Positions 1 to 11,300 of a stretch of DNA of 51,015 nt are shown piece by piece. The stretch's first letter is position 1. Every line of letters starts with the position of its first letter. The notes beneath the pieces were generated by a model, which was given only the letters and a program-made list of their open reading frames with translations, ran no database searches and had not been told where the DNA came from. The stretch covers positions 1-51,015 of the forward strand of contig FMBT01000154.1 in the NCBI GenBank assembly GCA_900095095.1, in the 5' to 3' direction. This stretch comes from Fragilariopsis cylindrus CCMP1102 (Eukaryota; Bacillariophyta; Bacillariophyceae; Bacillariales; Bacillariaceae). A program made the position numbers and the translations under genes.

Positions 1-747
1 AGGATGAAGACGATACTATCGATGATATACCACCAATTAATAAACCCAATCCCAAGACAGCCTCTGCTATTCCCGTCCACGCAACATGAAATTGTTTTGA
101 TCCTGGTATGTAGTATATCCCCCATGACCAGTAGCTGGATAGATATTTTCATATTCTTTTGAAAGAGTAAAATGTGTTACACCCGCCAAGGAATAAATTA
201 ATCCAAATACTATTGGCCATGTATATCTAAAAATTTCATACGGATGTGGATAATTACTATTAAGTGTCGTTGATAATAATGACAAACTTGATGTAAACGC
301 GGTTGTTCCAACACTTAATGAAAGAAATATTCCCAAAACAATAATAGCTTGTGTAAATTCATCTTTAGTATTGATTCCTGAAACTGATGGTAATTTACAT
401 CCCTCTTCTCCAATCCCAGCTGTCAATGATGATGACGATGACGATGATTCTGATTCGGTGGGGGTTGCAAAAAGAGACGACGCACGACGAGCAATTACGT
501 CGTCATCCTTCGTACTGCCTTTGATAACGTTTCTTTTGTGGAGTGTTGATGATGTGGCTGGCATCAGCATAACATTATTTGTTTTTCTACTACCAATAAT
601 AGCGGCATTGGATGTGTCCACTCGTCTATTATTCAACGATAATCCTTCCACTAGCACTGGGACAGAAGAACAGTCATAGAGGACGGCAACGATAAGAGAC
701 AGGAATAAATTATTCAAGGCCGTAATCTTGTTGTAACAGCACAACAT
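1..747 (-). CDS. DoxX-like integral membrane protein, possibly plastid or secretory targeted (3' end outside window)
   Basis: The ATG at 745-747 opens a 226-codon frame. It has a hydrophobic N terminus that could be a signal peptide, a Ser-rich stretch, then transmembrane segments around residues 130-155 and 170-195. The motif GVTHFTL followed by YENIYP is typical of small DoxX-like membrane proteins of plants and algae. The frame stops at 67, but the next frame continues to the left edge with FHVAWTGIAE and a third hydrophobic helix, which is the expected continuation of the family. The frames meet at a run of five C at 119-123 (G on the coding strand); one extra base there would join them. 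I therefore treat this as one gene with a probable consensus error, though a real frameshift is possible. The first 45 residues are compatible with a bipartite plastid leader, but no clear cleavage motif with Phe at +1 is visible. Function is unknown. Confidence 0.6.
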
Positions 748-1894
748 TTTTCTGTGTCTCTCTATGGATGGATAACTCTAAACGTTTTAGTAAAACCCTG
801 ATTATTACTGCAACGGTAACTTCTGCTATCCAACCTGTCGTCTAGCTACTTTTAGTATTGTTATTTTGTTAACTCAGCATCTCTTTCCCCTCCTCTTATT
901 TTTTCATATTGATTCTTGAACGTCATCGGTCCGTAGCGGCATAAATATGAAAGTTACACAACAGCTATTGTTGAGGGCTACTATAGAAGTGAAATGATTT
1001 TGTCGATCATTATTGAATTTCATCTATCTGAAGATTTCTTCCTTATCTAGCGTACTGAAGTAGATCTAATAATAATAAGTAATTAAAGGGAATAAGCTCT
1101 ATCTGGCACACTGCCACTTTAAGTATTTTTCTTAAATGTCGATTCTAAAAGAGCGAACCTTGTAATCGTATTTATCGTACCACTGAATCTGAAAATATGA
1201 TACTATTAGCGTAACGTACAAGTAGTCATCCAATCGCATTGATATTTTTAACTGAATGTGCGCGATGTCGGTCACTGTTTCAAGTATAAACATTCGGTTT
1301 GAAATTGCATACTAGTACTACTAGTACTTGTATGATGCAGTTTGAATCAACAGCATTATTTTTGGTCATTACTAGTTGGATTTATTTTTTAATGGCATAT
1401 ATGTTACCCTTAATGGCATTAATGTTATGCAACAATTAACGTGTGTGGTGGTGTGTAACTATTATGTTAGATGTCAGTAGGTAATATAAATTCGTAATAA
1501 TAGTATGAAGATATTTAATTTAGGAAGTGATTAACGTCTGATTAACTAGCATAAATGTATGTATGAGAATATTATTCAAATTCAACGCTACTGCAGTAGT
1601 AACGTTACGTTTTCTTTTCACAATTCTAACGGTAACCTGCATTGCTTTGCAAATTAAACTTACTTTTTGTATGGTTACTCACTCTGGTCCTGAAAGACCC
1701 ATCATTTTCAATATTGCGAATCAATCAAATCTAGATAGAATCAAATTGAAATAGAGTATTATTCATAGACAGAAAGATTAGATAAGTTCATAAACTACAA
1801 AAAAAAGATAGAAACTAAAAACGCTCTCTCCCCTTTACTTCTACTTTCTACTGTACTTCTACTACTATCAGAATTACTTTTTTGTTATCACACG
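748..1894. other. Divergent intergenic region, no supported gene
   Basis: AT-rich spacer between two divergently transcribed genes, presumably holding both promoters. It contains small palindromic runs of the ACTAGTACTACTAGTACT kind near 1313-1328. A 63-codon frame at 1563-1754 has a hydrophobic middle but no family resemblance, and I do not call it. Confidence 0.5.
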
Positions 1895-2863
1895 ATGAAT
1901 AACGTTGCTGTTCTACTAAACAATAAAGGTGTAAACCTACTCACGAAAACTAATAAGGCTGCGTCGTCTATGAACATGGACTGCGGGAACATGAACAACA
2001 ACAACAACAACAACTGTTGTGGTGATAGTCGTGGTGATGGTGATGATGATAATACTAATAATAGTCGAAGAACAGCAACAACGATTAATACTACCGACCT
2101 TGATCAAGCTACATCGTACTTTGAACAAGCTCTTTCTCTGATATTACGTAGTACAGAAATCCATAAACATCATGGGAATCTTTTCTTTTACAAATCAGAT
2201 GAACAAGGTATGATCCAATACGAAGATGAGAATATTGGTACTCACCTAACCAATAATCTGAACCTACAAGATACTGGAGCACAAATGAGTGGTATCGACA
2301 ATAAAAGTTTCATTCATTGGAAGGCTGTTAAGATTGGTCACGATGATAACGATGAAAACAACATAAGCGGGAACATAAGCAGTATCGATCATAACAATCA
2401 AAATCAAGATGGGGGAGAATACAGATATTTAAGTACATCAATATTTCATTCAATGATTTGCATATACAATCTTGGTTTATGTTATCAATATAAGGGGATA
2501 CAAACATCATCAAGACGGTTACTAGAGGCAGCAGTCGATCATTATATGCAAGCATATGAACTGGCAACACGATTCCGATTACAACATATCGATCAATATA
2601 TGCTTCTTATGGCAACTATGAATAATTTGGCAACAACGTATTCATTTTTAAATGATGTGCAACGTCGAGATGTATGTAATTCATATCTACTATCAACATT
2701 GATGTTATTATCAACATCAGAAGAGGGACTAGAAGAAATATCAGCTGCTAGTACCAGCAGTAAGGATATGTTAAGAAGACGAGGACATCAAACAACATTC
2801 CAAAGCTTTTTGTCTAATGTTACGTACCTAATATTACAAGACAATGTTGCATCTGCCGCATAG
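1895..2863 (+). CDS. TPR-like repeat protein, diatom type
   Basis: An uninterrupted 322-codon frame starting at an ATG in the context cacgATGaa. Residues 1-20 (NNKGVNLL) and about 68-85 (DLDQATSYFEQALSLIL) have the small/large residue spacing of a tetratricopeptide helix pair. They are separated by an Asn/Asp-rich insertion. A second set lies at about residues 185-260: YNLGLCYQYKG, then AAVDHYMQAYELA, then MATMNNLATTYSFL. This layout, with degenerate TPR units around low-complexity loops, recurs in many diatom proteins of unknown function. TPR proteins generally mediate protein-protein contacts. No signal peptide or membrane segment is seen, so a soluble protein is likely. The partner and role cannot be inferred, and neighbours give no clue. 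The absence of any frame break over nearly 1 kb and the matching helix pattern support a real gene. Confidence 0.75.
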   Translation: MNNVAVLLNNKGVNLLTKTNKAASSMNMDCGNMNNNNNNNCCGDSRGDGDDDNTNNSRRTATTINTTDLDQATSYFEQALSLILRSTEIHKHHGNLFFYKSDEQGMIQYEDENIGTHLTNNLNLQDTGAQMSGIDNKSFIHWKAVKIGHDDNDENNISGNISSIDHNNQNQDGGEYRYLSTSIFHSMICIYNLGLCYQYKGIQTSSRRLLEAAVDHYMQAYELATRFRLQHIDQYMLLMATMNNLATTYSFLNDVQRRDVCNSYLLSTLMLLSTSEEGLEEISAASTSSKDMLRRRGHQTTFQSFLSNVTYLILQDNVASAA

Positions 2864-3418
2864 CTAGCTCATTACGGATGATCATTAACTTACACGAACG
2901 AACGAATAAAGATAGTAATCAATCCAATTATAGACTCATTTTTTAGACGATACAAAATATAATTTGTCTGTTACATGAAATCTTAATTTGTATCACTCTA
3001 TTTCTTCTCCTCCTTCTTCTTTCTCCTTCTTCTCTCCTTCTTCTTCTTCTCCTGTTCATGGTAGACGATCTTACGAGCATGAGATCCACTGTCAAAATAC
3101 GTACCATTATGATCGTAGTCAATATATTCATGACCAAATGTTAGGCAGTTTTCCATATCGGTGATGTATGGTTCAGTTTCTCCACAGTTCTCGTCGATCT
3201 CGCAGCAGAAACCTTATTTAAATAAATGGTAGAGATTTTCGTTAGTGAAGGGGAAAAATAAAGGCATTATAAGAGTGCAATGATAAAGAATACAAATGAA
3301 CCAAATTATTAAGAAATTTGGACAGAGAACAGAAAAGAAACGCACACGTTACAAGAGGTACCAATCAATCAGTCTGAATTTAGAAGATTTGCTGTATGCA
3401 CTAAGCTTTGTTCCGTTA
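2864..3418. other. Convergent 3' intergenic region with pyrimidine tract
   Basis: Lies between the 3' ends of two convergent genes. It holds a long CTT/CTC-rich pyrimidine tract at about 2998-3052 (purine-rich on the other strand). Antisense frames over 2943-3137 only reflect this tract. No gene is supported. Confidence 0.5.
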
Positions 3419-5124
3419 CTACTTACTGTGACCATCGACGGTGAAAAACGGGACAATGTATTGTGCCGAGAGGTTGCCAACAACCACGCAGCTTTGCCAA
3501 ATCGCGATCCTAAATGACCAATAAACGCATGCCCATGACTTAACAACCAAAGATCTGCCACAGCGTCTCCCCCATATGTGTTTGTTCTCATTCTCATCAG
3601 CTTCGATACTTTCTGCCTCTACTGGAAGTGACTGCGTGAATAATTCAAATAGTTCCATTGATCTACTTCAACTTCACACCCTTGTTGAATGTCTTATGAT
3701 GAAGAATCTCCTCCATAACATCACCCGCATCGTCAGTGGCGACGTAACATGAAGGGGTCGTGTGTTAGGGACTAGTTGTCTAATCGTCGAATAGCCTCCA
3801 AGTAGACGTCAGTTTGATAACACATACGGTTATTGCCAAATTGTGCAGGTGAATCTAATGGGGAAGGTTCTTTTTGATATAGTTGAGGACTATCTTCGTT
3901 GCAGGAATCCCCTCGTCTCATATGAAGACCAACGATGAATGGATCAACATCGTTATTTTTAGTAGTGTCATCACTAACATCGGTTGTTGTTTTTATCCTA
4001 CCAGCATTCTTTGTATCATATTCAGTCGATGATGATGGTACCGCTATACTCGTCAAATGTGCTTGGTAGATTTCTTCGAGGAATGGTCTTCGATTAAACA
4101 TTATTCGTGTGATATGTCCGAACATCAACAGATTGCCAAGTGGGGATAGTATTCTACTATCGTTTGATTGATGGTCGTGTAAGAATGCCTTTAATATTTT
4201 GCGAATTTGAAGCTTGGTAGGTGAAACTTCTTCAGATGACGACAAAGTTGAGTTATTATTATTATGTTCAAACCATCGGATGGAATTGTGTTCCATTATT
4301 GTTCCGGCTGAGTCTTCTTCTCCTGTTATCCTTTGATAGAAACAAGAAGTACCCTTATAATACATGATGCTATAAGTGCTACCACGATTTACAGAGGTAC
4401 GATTTTTTTGACAGTCGGGATACCAACGTGGGTTGACAAAAATAGATCTTATTCGCCTATGATAATATTCTGGTAGAACATTATCACTCCTCCATGCTTT
4501 CCAAGTATCTATTGCAGCGTATTGAAGTTGTTTCCCTATTGGTAAATAAAGATCACTATATGCTTCTCCTCCGTCGACGATGGAAGTTTCTTTGATAGCC
4601 GTTCTGGTTTCTAATCCAATCCATACAAGAGCGTTTAGATGGTTTGGATTATTATGCGGTATACAAGATATCGAATCGAGACAATCCACTGAAATTATAT
4701 CACAACGACAAAAAGTGTTATCGATGTTTGGATTTACAAATGATACTTCCAACCTCGATCGATCTCTAATTTTATTACGTTTACTTGCACCGGCATCATC
4801 GGTAGAAAAAGTAGAAGAGAACGACTTGATCATATTTTTTGTGATTTTCTCTACATCAATAATAACATCATTGGGAATGTAACCATATTTTTTGGTACTC
4901 GTACTCGTACTCGTTTTCGTCGTCGTGATGACAGGCAGGTCGATGGGTACTGCTAAATTCACACTTTCTATAGCAAGGCCAGTGATCTTCAAGTTGACGT
5001 ACACGCCCAAGTATCCAAATATTATCGACGCCAAGAAGAAAAAGATGTACGGACGTTTCATCCTCTTCTTTGTTGCAGTTGGACTTTCCCTCCTCTTCTT
5101 TTCTGCAATTCGAGATCGTACCAT
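3419..5124 (-). CDS. Type II membrane glycosyltransferase, fucosyltransferase-like (frame-broken 3' quarter)
   Basis: The first 450 codons (5124 down to 3772) are open. They have a basic cytosolic tail, a signal anchor at about residues 25-44, then a lumenal domain with GLHMRRGDSC near residues 399-408. That motif is the GDP-sugar-binding loop type of FUT8/POFUT-like GT-B enzymes. After the stop at 3772 the conserved part continues in other frames: CYVATDD, VEVDQWNYLNYSRSHF, DLWLLSHGHAFIGHLGSRF and finally VPFFTVDGHSK with its own stop at 3419. At least five single-base shifts separate these pieces. Several are cured by one added base, for example in the C run near 3745, and one by removing a G from the run at 3571-3575. 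The product would be a Golgi transferase of about 565 residues, probably fucosylating glycans. Exact acceptor and linkage are unknown. The crowding of breaks in the last quarter leaves open a recent pseudogene. Confidence 0.6.
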
Positions 5125-5786
5125 TTTGTATTACTTATATACTTAACAATATATTATGCCAAATAATTAACTTCTGAATTCAAATATTGATATGATATGA
5201 CAGATATGAGGAATGATATGATATGATGATAAACAATAAGTACTTTATTCATCTGAATCTTTTTTTCGTTCAACATCCGTCTTCCTTCCTCATCTTACGC
5301 TTCCTTGTTCACTTTATCCGCCTATCCTCAGCAGCAAGGTGTCCTTTTTTTATTCATTTACTTTCTGTAGAGATTGTTTAACATTTGAAGTTTTCGAGAG
5401 GATATGCTCACGATTAAATAATGTAAAATGTTCAAAGGGAGCGTGCTGACACACGTGCTTAGTCCCATAAGGCCCATCACGCACGGACAGGCTACGAGAA
5501 CGTTCTTACGCGCGCTTGAGCTTTTTTCGCGTGCATCTTCTATTTATTTTATCGTAAAATAGTAAAATGAGATAAAAGTGTTACAATGAAACACGAGAGA
5601 CGGAAACAAATCTAACTTTCACTATTTTATTATTTTAAAACAAAGAGTATAATAAGTTTAATAATAAGCACCATATTCTTTTTTATTAATATGACATAGA
5701 ATTTAACATTAACATTAAAAACAGTACTATGATTATTATGGTACAAAAACGCAAATTTCTGGCGTTTTCATTCTGCAAGCGAAAAA
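5125..5786. other. Intergenic region with HSE-like palindrome
   Basis: Spacer upstream of the glycosyltransferase and downstream of the CAP-domain gene. The perfect palindrome AGAACGTTCT at 5497-5506 fits the nGAAnnTTCn heat-shock-element unit, but a single pair is weak evidence. The rest is AT-rich with no gene. Confidence 0.4.
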
Positions 5787-7625
5787 TTACGAAGGTTTCG
5801 TTTCATTCTGTTCGGAGGCGGTATCTGTAAGAGCTAATTGCAAACGTTCACTAAATAGTTGGCACATATAGAGCATTCCATCGTCTCCTTTACATGTTCC
5901 CACTCCAAAGTCTTCGAAGAATGGATTTAATAAATTATACCTCTCACGACCCTGCTTTTGTAACATCGTTGATCGGTGAATAGTTCGAATGGATTCTCCA
6001 CGGAGGACATTTCCTACATATGTTGTTTGTAGAGGGTTCAATCCTTTTGATGCAGCCATCGCTTGAGCGCTCTTCCTAGCTAAATCGTCCATTGCAATAT
6101 TACGCGATAACGGTTTAAGACCTCTTTTCATCCGCTCACGATTTATCAGAACGTGATTACTCGCAAAATAGGATGTACTGTGGATTTCTTCTTCTTTGTA
6201 TTGAACAAGATCCATGAGAGACGATTGTTTATTTCTTCGTCCCGCTTCTCGATGGAGCATCATACTTTCAGCTCGCCTAGCAACTCGCGGTTTACCACCG
6301 CCTTCGTCACCTTCTTCTACAGTCAAATCTTGAGACGGTGATGGTGATGTTGATGGGTTAGGATTGCTCTTATTTCTTCTAACTTTATGCCTTGCTAGTT
6401 CATCTCCCATATTCGAATAGCTTCGTTCTTTGGCTGTCTTCTCTTCTTTGTAGGGCGGCGACGTCCTCCTAGGTTTGGATGGCATTTCATCACGTCCTTG
6501 TGACGACGATGCCAAAGAAACTTCTTCATCCTCATCATCAGAACTATCTTCCGATAGTTCATTGGTCGCGCCTAATATGGTATGAGCATCAGCAGATTTC
6601 GATTTTGTCGGTCGTCGAGTCTTGCCACCACCATCTCCTGATGGTCTTATCTTTACCGATCGTTGTTTTCGTTGTGGTAATCCTTCATTTGATTTCTGCC
6701 GTTGTGGTTTTCTCACGGGTTCACTAGCAATACTACGGGATGTTCTCCTCCTTGGTTGGCTTTCAGCATCTTTATCTAACATCGCTCCAAGCATATTCTT
6801 ACCATCATCATCATCATCTATTACTGCTGATGGCCTTCTCTGTGGTCGTTTCTTTTGTCGTTCTGAACCTTGTGCTCGATTCTTGTGTCGTCCTGGACTT
6901 TCTGATCGTTTTTTCAAGGCACCAGGACTCTTTGATCTCTTACGCCTACTTTTTGTTCGACCAGGACTCTTTGATCGATCCCGAATACTGTTTGATCTCA
7001 TACCACTTGTAACTTTCGATAAACCGTCAGGACTTTTCGATCGTTGACTTCTACTTAACCGGCCCGGACTCACAGCTCGTACCGCTTTATCGAATAACTT
7101 TCTTCCACTTTTAAAAACACTCCTTCCTAATTCTGACCTCCTTCCGCCGTCATCATCTGTTTTTTCGTCGTTCAAATTATATCCACCGGACGTATTGTTG
7201 TCGTCGTTGGGGTCGTTGTCATCATCCCCGTCGTCGTTAACGGAAGAATCGGTGGCCACCACAATCTTCGAGCTTCTTCTTTTAGATTTTTCCTGGGGAT
7301 TTTTTTTTCTACCTCTCGAAGAAGTAGATCGTCTTCTTGGACTACCACCATCATCATTATTACTACTATTTTTATTATTATTTGCAGTTGAAGATTTTGA
7401 CTTCACAGGTTTGCTAGTTGATTTTTTACGTTTGATGGGTTTGATACTACCGGTAGTAGATTGATGATCGCTTGTGCTGCCAATAGAAAGATCATCAGTA
7501 CCGTCTGCTTCTGAGTGATCGCTGCCAATTAATCCTTTTCTCGTTTTACTGGAATAATTCGTCGGGGAGGACATAGTTGGTGCTGTATTATTACTACTGA
7601 CACTCTTATTTGACGTGTATAACAT
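5787..7625 (-). CDS. CAP (SCP/YkwD-like) domain protein with basic SR/SPG-repeat N terminus
   Basis: A clean 612-codon frame from the ATG at 7623-7625. The first two thirds are hydrophilic and apparently disordered: Ser/Asn/Asp-rich, then Arg/Ser/Lys-rich with repeated KSPG or RSKSPG units spaced about 12 residues apart in the middle third, then more Arg-rich sequence. The last 140 residues form a compact domain: NRERMKRGLKPLSRN, then LARKSAQAMAASKGL, GNVLRGES, an NLLNPFFEDFGVGT motif and MLYMCQLFSE. This order matches the CAP/SCP fold of bacterial YkwD and eukaryotic CAP proteins. CAP proteins are usually secreted, but no signal peptide is visible here. The SPG repeats resemble proline-directed phosphorylation sites and nuclear or RNA-binding SR regions, so an intracellular role is plausible. 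The 5' leader carries a (CAG)10 tract on the coding strand. Confidence 0.75.
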   Translation of the reverse strand: MLYTSNKSVSSNNTAPTMSSPTNYSSKTRKGLIGSDHSEADGTDDLSIGSTSDHQSTTGSIKPIKRKKSTSKPVKSKSSTANNNKNSSNNDDGGSPRRRSTSSRGRKKNPQEKSKRRSSKIVVATDSSVNDDGDDDNDPNDDNNTSGGYNLNDEKTDDDGGRRSELGRSVFKSGRKLFDKAVRAVSPGRLSRSQRSKSPDGLSKVTSGMRSNSIRDRSKSPGRTKSRRKRSKSPGALKKRSESPGRHKNRAQGSERQKKRPQRRPSAVIDDDDDGKNMLGAMLDKDAESQPRRRTSRSIASEPVRKPQRQKSNEGLPQRKQRSVKIRPSGDGGGKTRRPTKSKSADAHTILGATNELSEDSSDDEDEEVSLASSSQGRDEMPSKPRRTSPPYKEEKTAKERSYSNMGDELARHKVRRNKSNPNPSTSPSPSQDLTVEEGDEGGGKPRVARRAESMMLHREAGRRNKQSSLMDLVQYKEEEIHSTSYFASNHVLINRERMKRGLKPLSRNIAMDDLARKSAQAMAASKGLNPLQTTYVGNVLRGESIRTIHRSTMLQKQGRERYNLLNPFFEDFGVGTCKGDDGMLYMCQLFSERLQLALTDTASEQNETKPS

Positions 7626-7647
7626 ACTCTTTTTTTCCTTTTTCTTT

Positions 7648-7650
<3 letters not shown>

Positions 7651-7680
<30 letters not shown>
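7651..7680. repeat. (CTG)10 microsatellite in the 5' leader of the CAP-domain gene
   Basis: Ten perfect CTG units, reading CAG on the coding strand, lie 25 bases upstream of the start codon of the CAP-domain gene. Confidence 0.9.
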
Positions 7681-8222
7681 ATTGAAATTTTTAATAAATA
7701 TTAAATAAATAATTGAATCAACTGTGTACAGATTAAAATTGAGCTTGAAGTTGCGTTCACTGTAAGATGAGACACAGCCTCGGTCGTCGAATAACTGAGA
7801 CAAGCAGAGGATTGCAAATCAATAAATTCTAGTCGTGAGATCTGTAACGAACATACATAAACCTAGCGTCTATTGCAGATAATTTTATTTCTCTTTTCGT
7901 GGGAACAAACACGATAGCTTTGTAGACCACGGGTGTTTCGCTCGGTGGTAGTGTAGTGTTAAAGACAGTAGTTGTAATTGTCGTTGATGATGGGAAAGTG
8001 CAAGAGTTGACGCCGCAGCTGAGTGAGTCGAGAATCAGCGAGCGGAACACCTTTTATTATACGACCGATATATACTAAAAGCCTTGATGAATAATCTGCA
8101 CAACAATCTAAGAACATTTTCACGATTTATGCCTGATGAAGTCGTTCTTGTGAGACACTATCACACAAAAAATATAAGAAATGATGACTCTAGTTTTAGC
8201 TTATCAACATAAACATATGCCT

Positions 8223-8300
8223 AATAAACAATTTTTATGTGCGAATATTGTGATTGGCTGTATTTTAATTTGGGACCGAAGAAAAAGATGAAGGCAAAAG
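8223..8300 (+). repeat. Dispersed repeat, copy 1 (with 19-base insertion)
   Basis: Bases 8223-8258 match 13898-13933 with one mismatch. After a 19-base segment present only here (8259-8277), 8278-8300 match 13934-13956 with one mismatch. The flanks differ. Both copies lie upstream of a plus-strand gene, this one about 100 bases before the fusion gene start. The second copy abuts a transposon-derived reading frame. Confidence 0.85.
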
Positions 8301-8399
8301 TTATTCGACCTGCAAGATACAACGTTGCTACGGTAGTGGTGCAACTTTTGTATATTTGCAGACAAACACTGGTTCAAATTGCAATACAATCTCCCGAAA

Positions 8400-11300
8400 A
8401 TGATCTATCTCTCCCGGAACTGCAGTCGTGGTAACATCAGTAGTTTCAGTTCCAATTTCAATGGCCGCCGTCAATCCTTATTACTACGACAAATCCTCGC
8501 ACGTACACTTACAGGATCATCGTCGACATCATCATCATCATCAAGGACATCATCATCAAGGACGACATCAACGATATCCGATGACACGGCTGCTCGTCAC
8601 TCAGTAGTTATTGGAGGAGGCTTTGTGGGCCTCTCCACCGCACTCCACTTGCAAGCCATTGGACGGCGAGTCACCCTGGTCGAGTCCTCCCCTGAAATTG
8701 GTGGAGGCGCTTCTTGTTCCTATGGCAACGCCGGGACGATGGCGGTCTACGCCAACGTTCCAATAAATTCCCCCTCATTGTTCCGAAAGTTGCCAAAATT
8801 GTTGTTAGGGGATTACTGGGAAAAGATTAATATCTTTACTAATAGCAGTACTAATAGTAGTAGTACTAATAGCACTAGTAGCCCATTGTCCATCACCGCT
8901 AGCTGGCAGCATCTCCCCAAAATGATTCCATGGGCAGCACTCTTTGCCTGGAATTGTCGGCCTTCGGCGGTGGAACATACCGCGGCTTCCTTGGGGGCTT
9001 TACTCTCGCGTGCCGAATCTGGATGGGAGATTGTGTGGCAGCAAAGCGGGATTGATGTTATCAATGGGACCATAGGCGACAACACACGTACACATCATGT
9101 CGCAACCAACACCACTTCAGCTTCAATTTTACCAACCAACAACAGCCTTGGAGAGTGAAGGAGGGATATCTCATCCTCCAACGCACCCCGACAGATATGG
9201 AATCCTCCCAGTTTGGGGCTAATCTCCGCCGACGCTTTATCATCGATCCGGACCAACAGAAATCGAAATCGATGTTGAAAATGCACGCACTAAAATCGTC
9301 CGACGAGGTTTTACAACTCGAACCACATTTGGATCCCCACCGCTGTGAGGGGGTGCCTGGATTTCCCGGAGGCTTGGTCGTTGACGGATCCCGGTGCCTT
9401 ATTGAAGGGATTGGCACGGGGCTTGGAGAATGGAGGTGGTATCGTGAGAAAAGGTTCGGCGGTGGTAGAGATTCATCAAAGCAGTGAGAGTACGTGTAGA
9501 AGGGATATCGAAAGTAACAACAAAGATAACAATAACAATGCCACACTTCGTGTCTTGTTAGACGACGGCACGCACATCTCCGCCGATGAAATTGTCATCG
9601 CTGCTGGAGCACATAGCGCCTCCTTGGTCTCCTCATCAATGGGAGAATTTTGTCCATTGGAGACAGAGCGAGGGTATTCTATCACTTTCGAAAAGCCGCC
9701 ATTAAAGTCGTCGTCGTCGTCGTCGTCGTCGTCGCCCTTGCTCACTAGGGCCGTTTGTGATCCGACTGCGGGATGGATCGCGACACCCATGGCCGGAAGA
9801 GAATTGCGAGTAGCGGGAAAGGTCGAGCTGGGGGAGTCGATGCTCCACCTACCCCCGAAAGATTCAATGAACTCGAACGGGAAGCACGCTCCTTGTTCGG
9901 CGGTAGCGGCGGTGGTGATAATGATAATGGAAATGATAATGGTAACGAAAGTGACAATAACAATGGAAATACAGTATTGCTAGGAAGACGAATTAAAGAA
10001 AAAGACTGGATGGGATTTCGCCCGACCATGCCCGATGCCCTTCCCGTCATTGGTCGCTCACGGAAATTGCCAGATTCAGTATTTTATGCCTTTGGCCATC
10101 ATCACGTGGGTTGGACGCTGGGGGGAATTACTGGGCAACTCGTGGCAGAAATGGTACAGGGGAAGGAACCCTCGGTCGATCTTACGCCCTATAGCTTAGA
10201 CCGTTTTCGTTTTAAGAATATGATGACAGCGACGACGAAGATAATGACAACGACGGATGGAAAACGACGACGGAACTTTAGTAGCAGCAGCAGTAGCAGC
10301 AGCAGCAAAAATAAGAACCACAATAACAATGGTTTCCTGTGGGCTCGTCCAAATCAGAATCTGAGTCAAAGCAGTAGTGTCGCCGGTCTACAGCAGCGAG
10401 ACTTTAGCTCTTCTTCTTACAGCCCTTCGGCAACAAGCCAAGAGAAACTTCGTCCTCTACCCGACAAGATGCAGCATGTCTCTTACATTCCAGGATGTTC
10501 TCCCTCCGAACTCTCTATTACATACTCTCCCCTCCCCACAGTTACACCCAATGACGTCCTCATCCAAGTAGAATACTCCGGAGTTGGTGGTACCGATTTG
10601 GCCCAACGCCGTGGTAATTTTAATCCGAAACAGGATAGTCCCGATCATCATTTGATCATGGGGTTGGAGGTTTCTGGTATTGTTGCTCAAGTGGGAGATG
10701 ATGTGACCGATTTCCGACAGGGCGATAGAGTAATGGCGTTGCTGTACGGTGGTGGTTATGCACAATACGCATTGGCACCGCAACAGCAAGTCCTCGAAGT
10801 CCCCGATACTTTGACGTTGGAACAGGGAGCCGCCATTCCCGAAAACTTCTGGACTGTCTATGCCAACTTGTTCGAACCCGCCTTTGGGAATTTGTGTGAG
10901 AAGCCAGAAGAAAAAACACTTTTGGTACACGGTGGTACAGGTGGAATTGGTTCCACGGCGCTACTATTGAGCAAGGCGCTGGGTGTAAGGCAAATCATTA
11001 CCACTGTTTCAAGTCCCGAGAAGATGGAGGCAGCCAAGCGATTTGGAGCCGATGTGGCCATTAATTATAACGAAACCGATTTTGTGGAGAAGGCGATGGA
11101 AGCAACACGAGGCAAAGGTGTCGATGTGATCCTATGTTTCCTAGGAGGAGATTATACTCCACGGAATATCGACGCCATGGCACCCTTTGGGAGATTGGTT
11201 CAACTTGGTTTACGACGCGGAAAAGACGTCACCTTTGATTTCAAAGTCTTAATGAACAAGTGGGGGCTGGTGACAGGAGGCCATTTGAGACCTCGGACGT

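Larger units (their letters stand above)
7626..8399. other. Divergent promoter region
   Basis: Separates the CAP-domain gene (minus) and the flavoprotein fusion gene (plus). It contains the trinucleotide repeat at 7651-7680 and one copy of a dispersed repeat at 8223-8300, both listed separately. No frame here resembles a protein family. Confidence 0.5.

Noticed and set aside
371..679. Plus-strand frame of about 100 codons
   Set aside because: Antisense to the DoxX-like gene; its Asp run is the complement of that gene's Ser codons.
1563..1754. Small hydrophobic frame of 63 codons
   Set aside because: No family pattern, ordinary AT-rich context, and a frame of this length is expected by chance.
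9057..9145. 89-base GT...AG intron inside the dehydrogenase part
   Set aside because: It would restore the frame, but the donor GTTATC is weak, and one missing T at 9127-9130 explains the shift as well. Left as an alternative.
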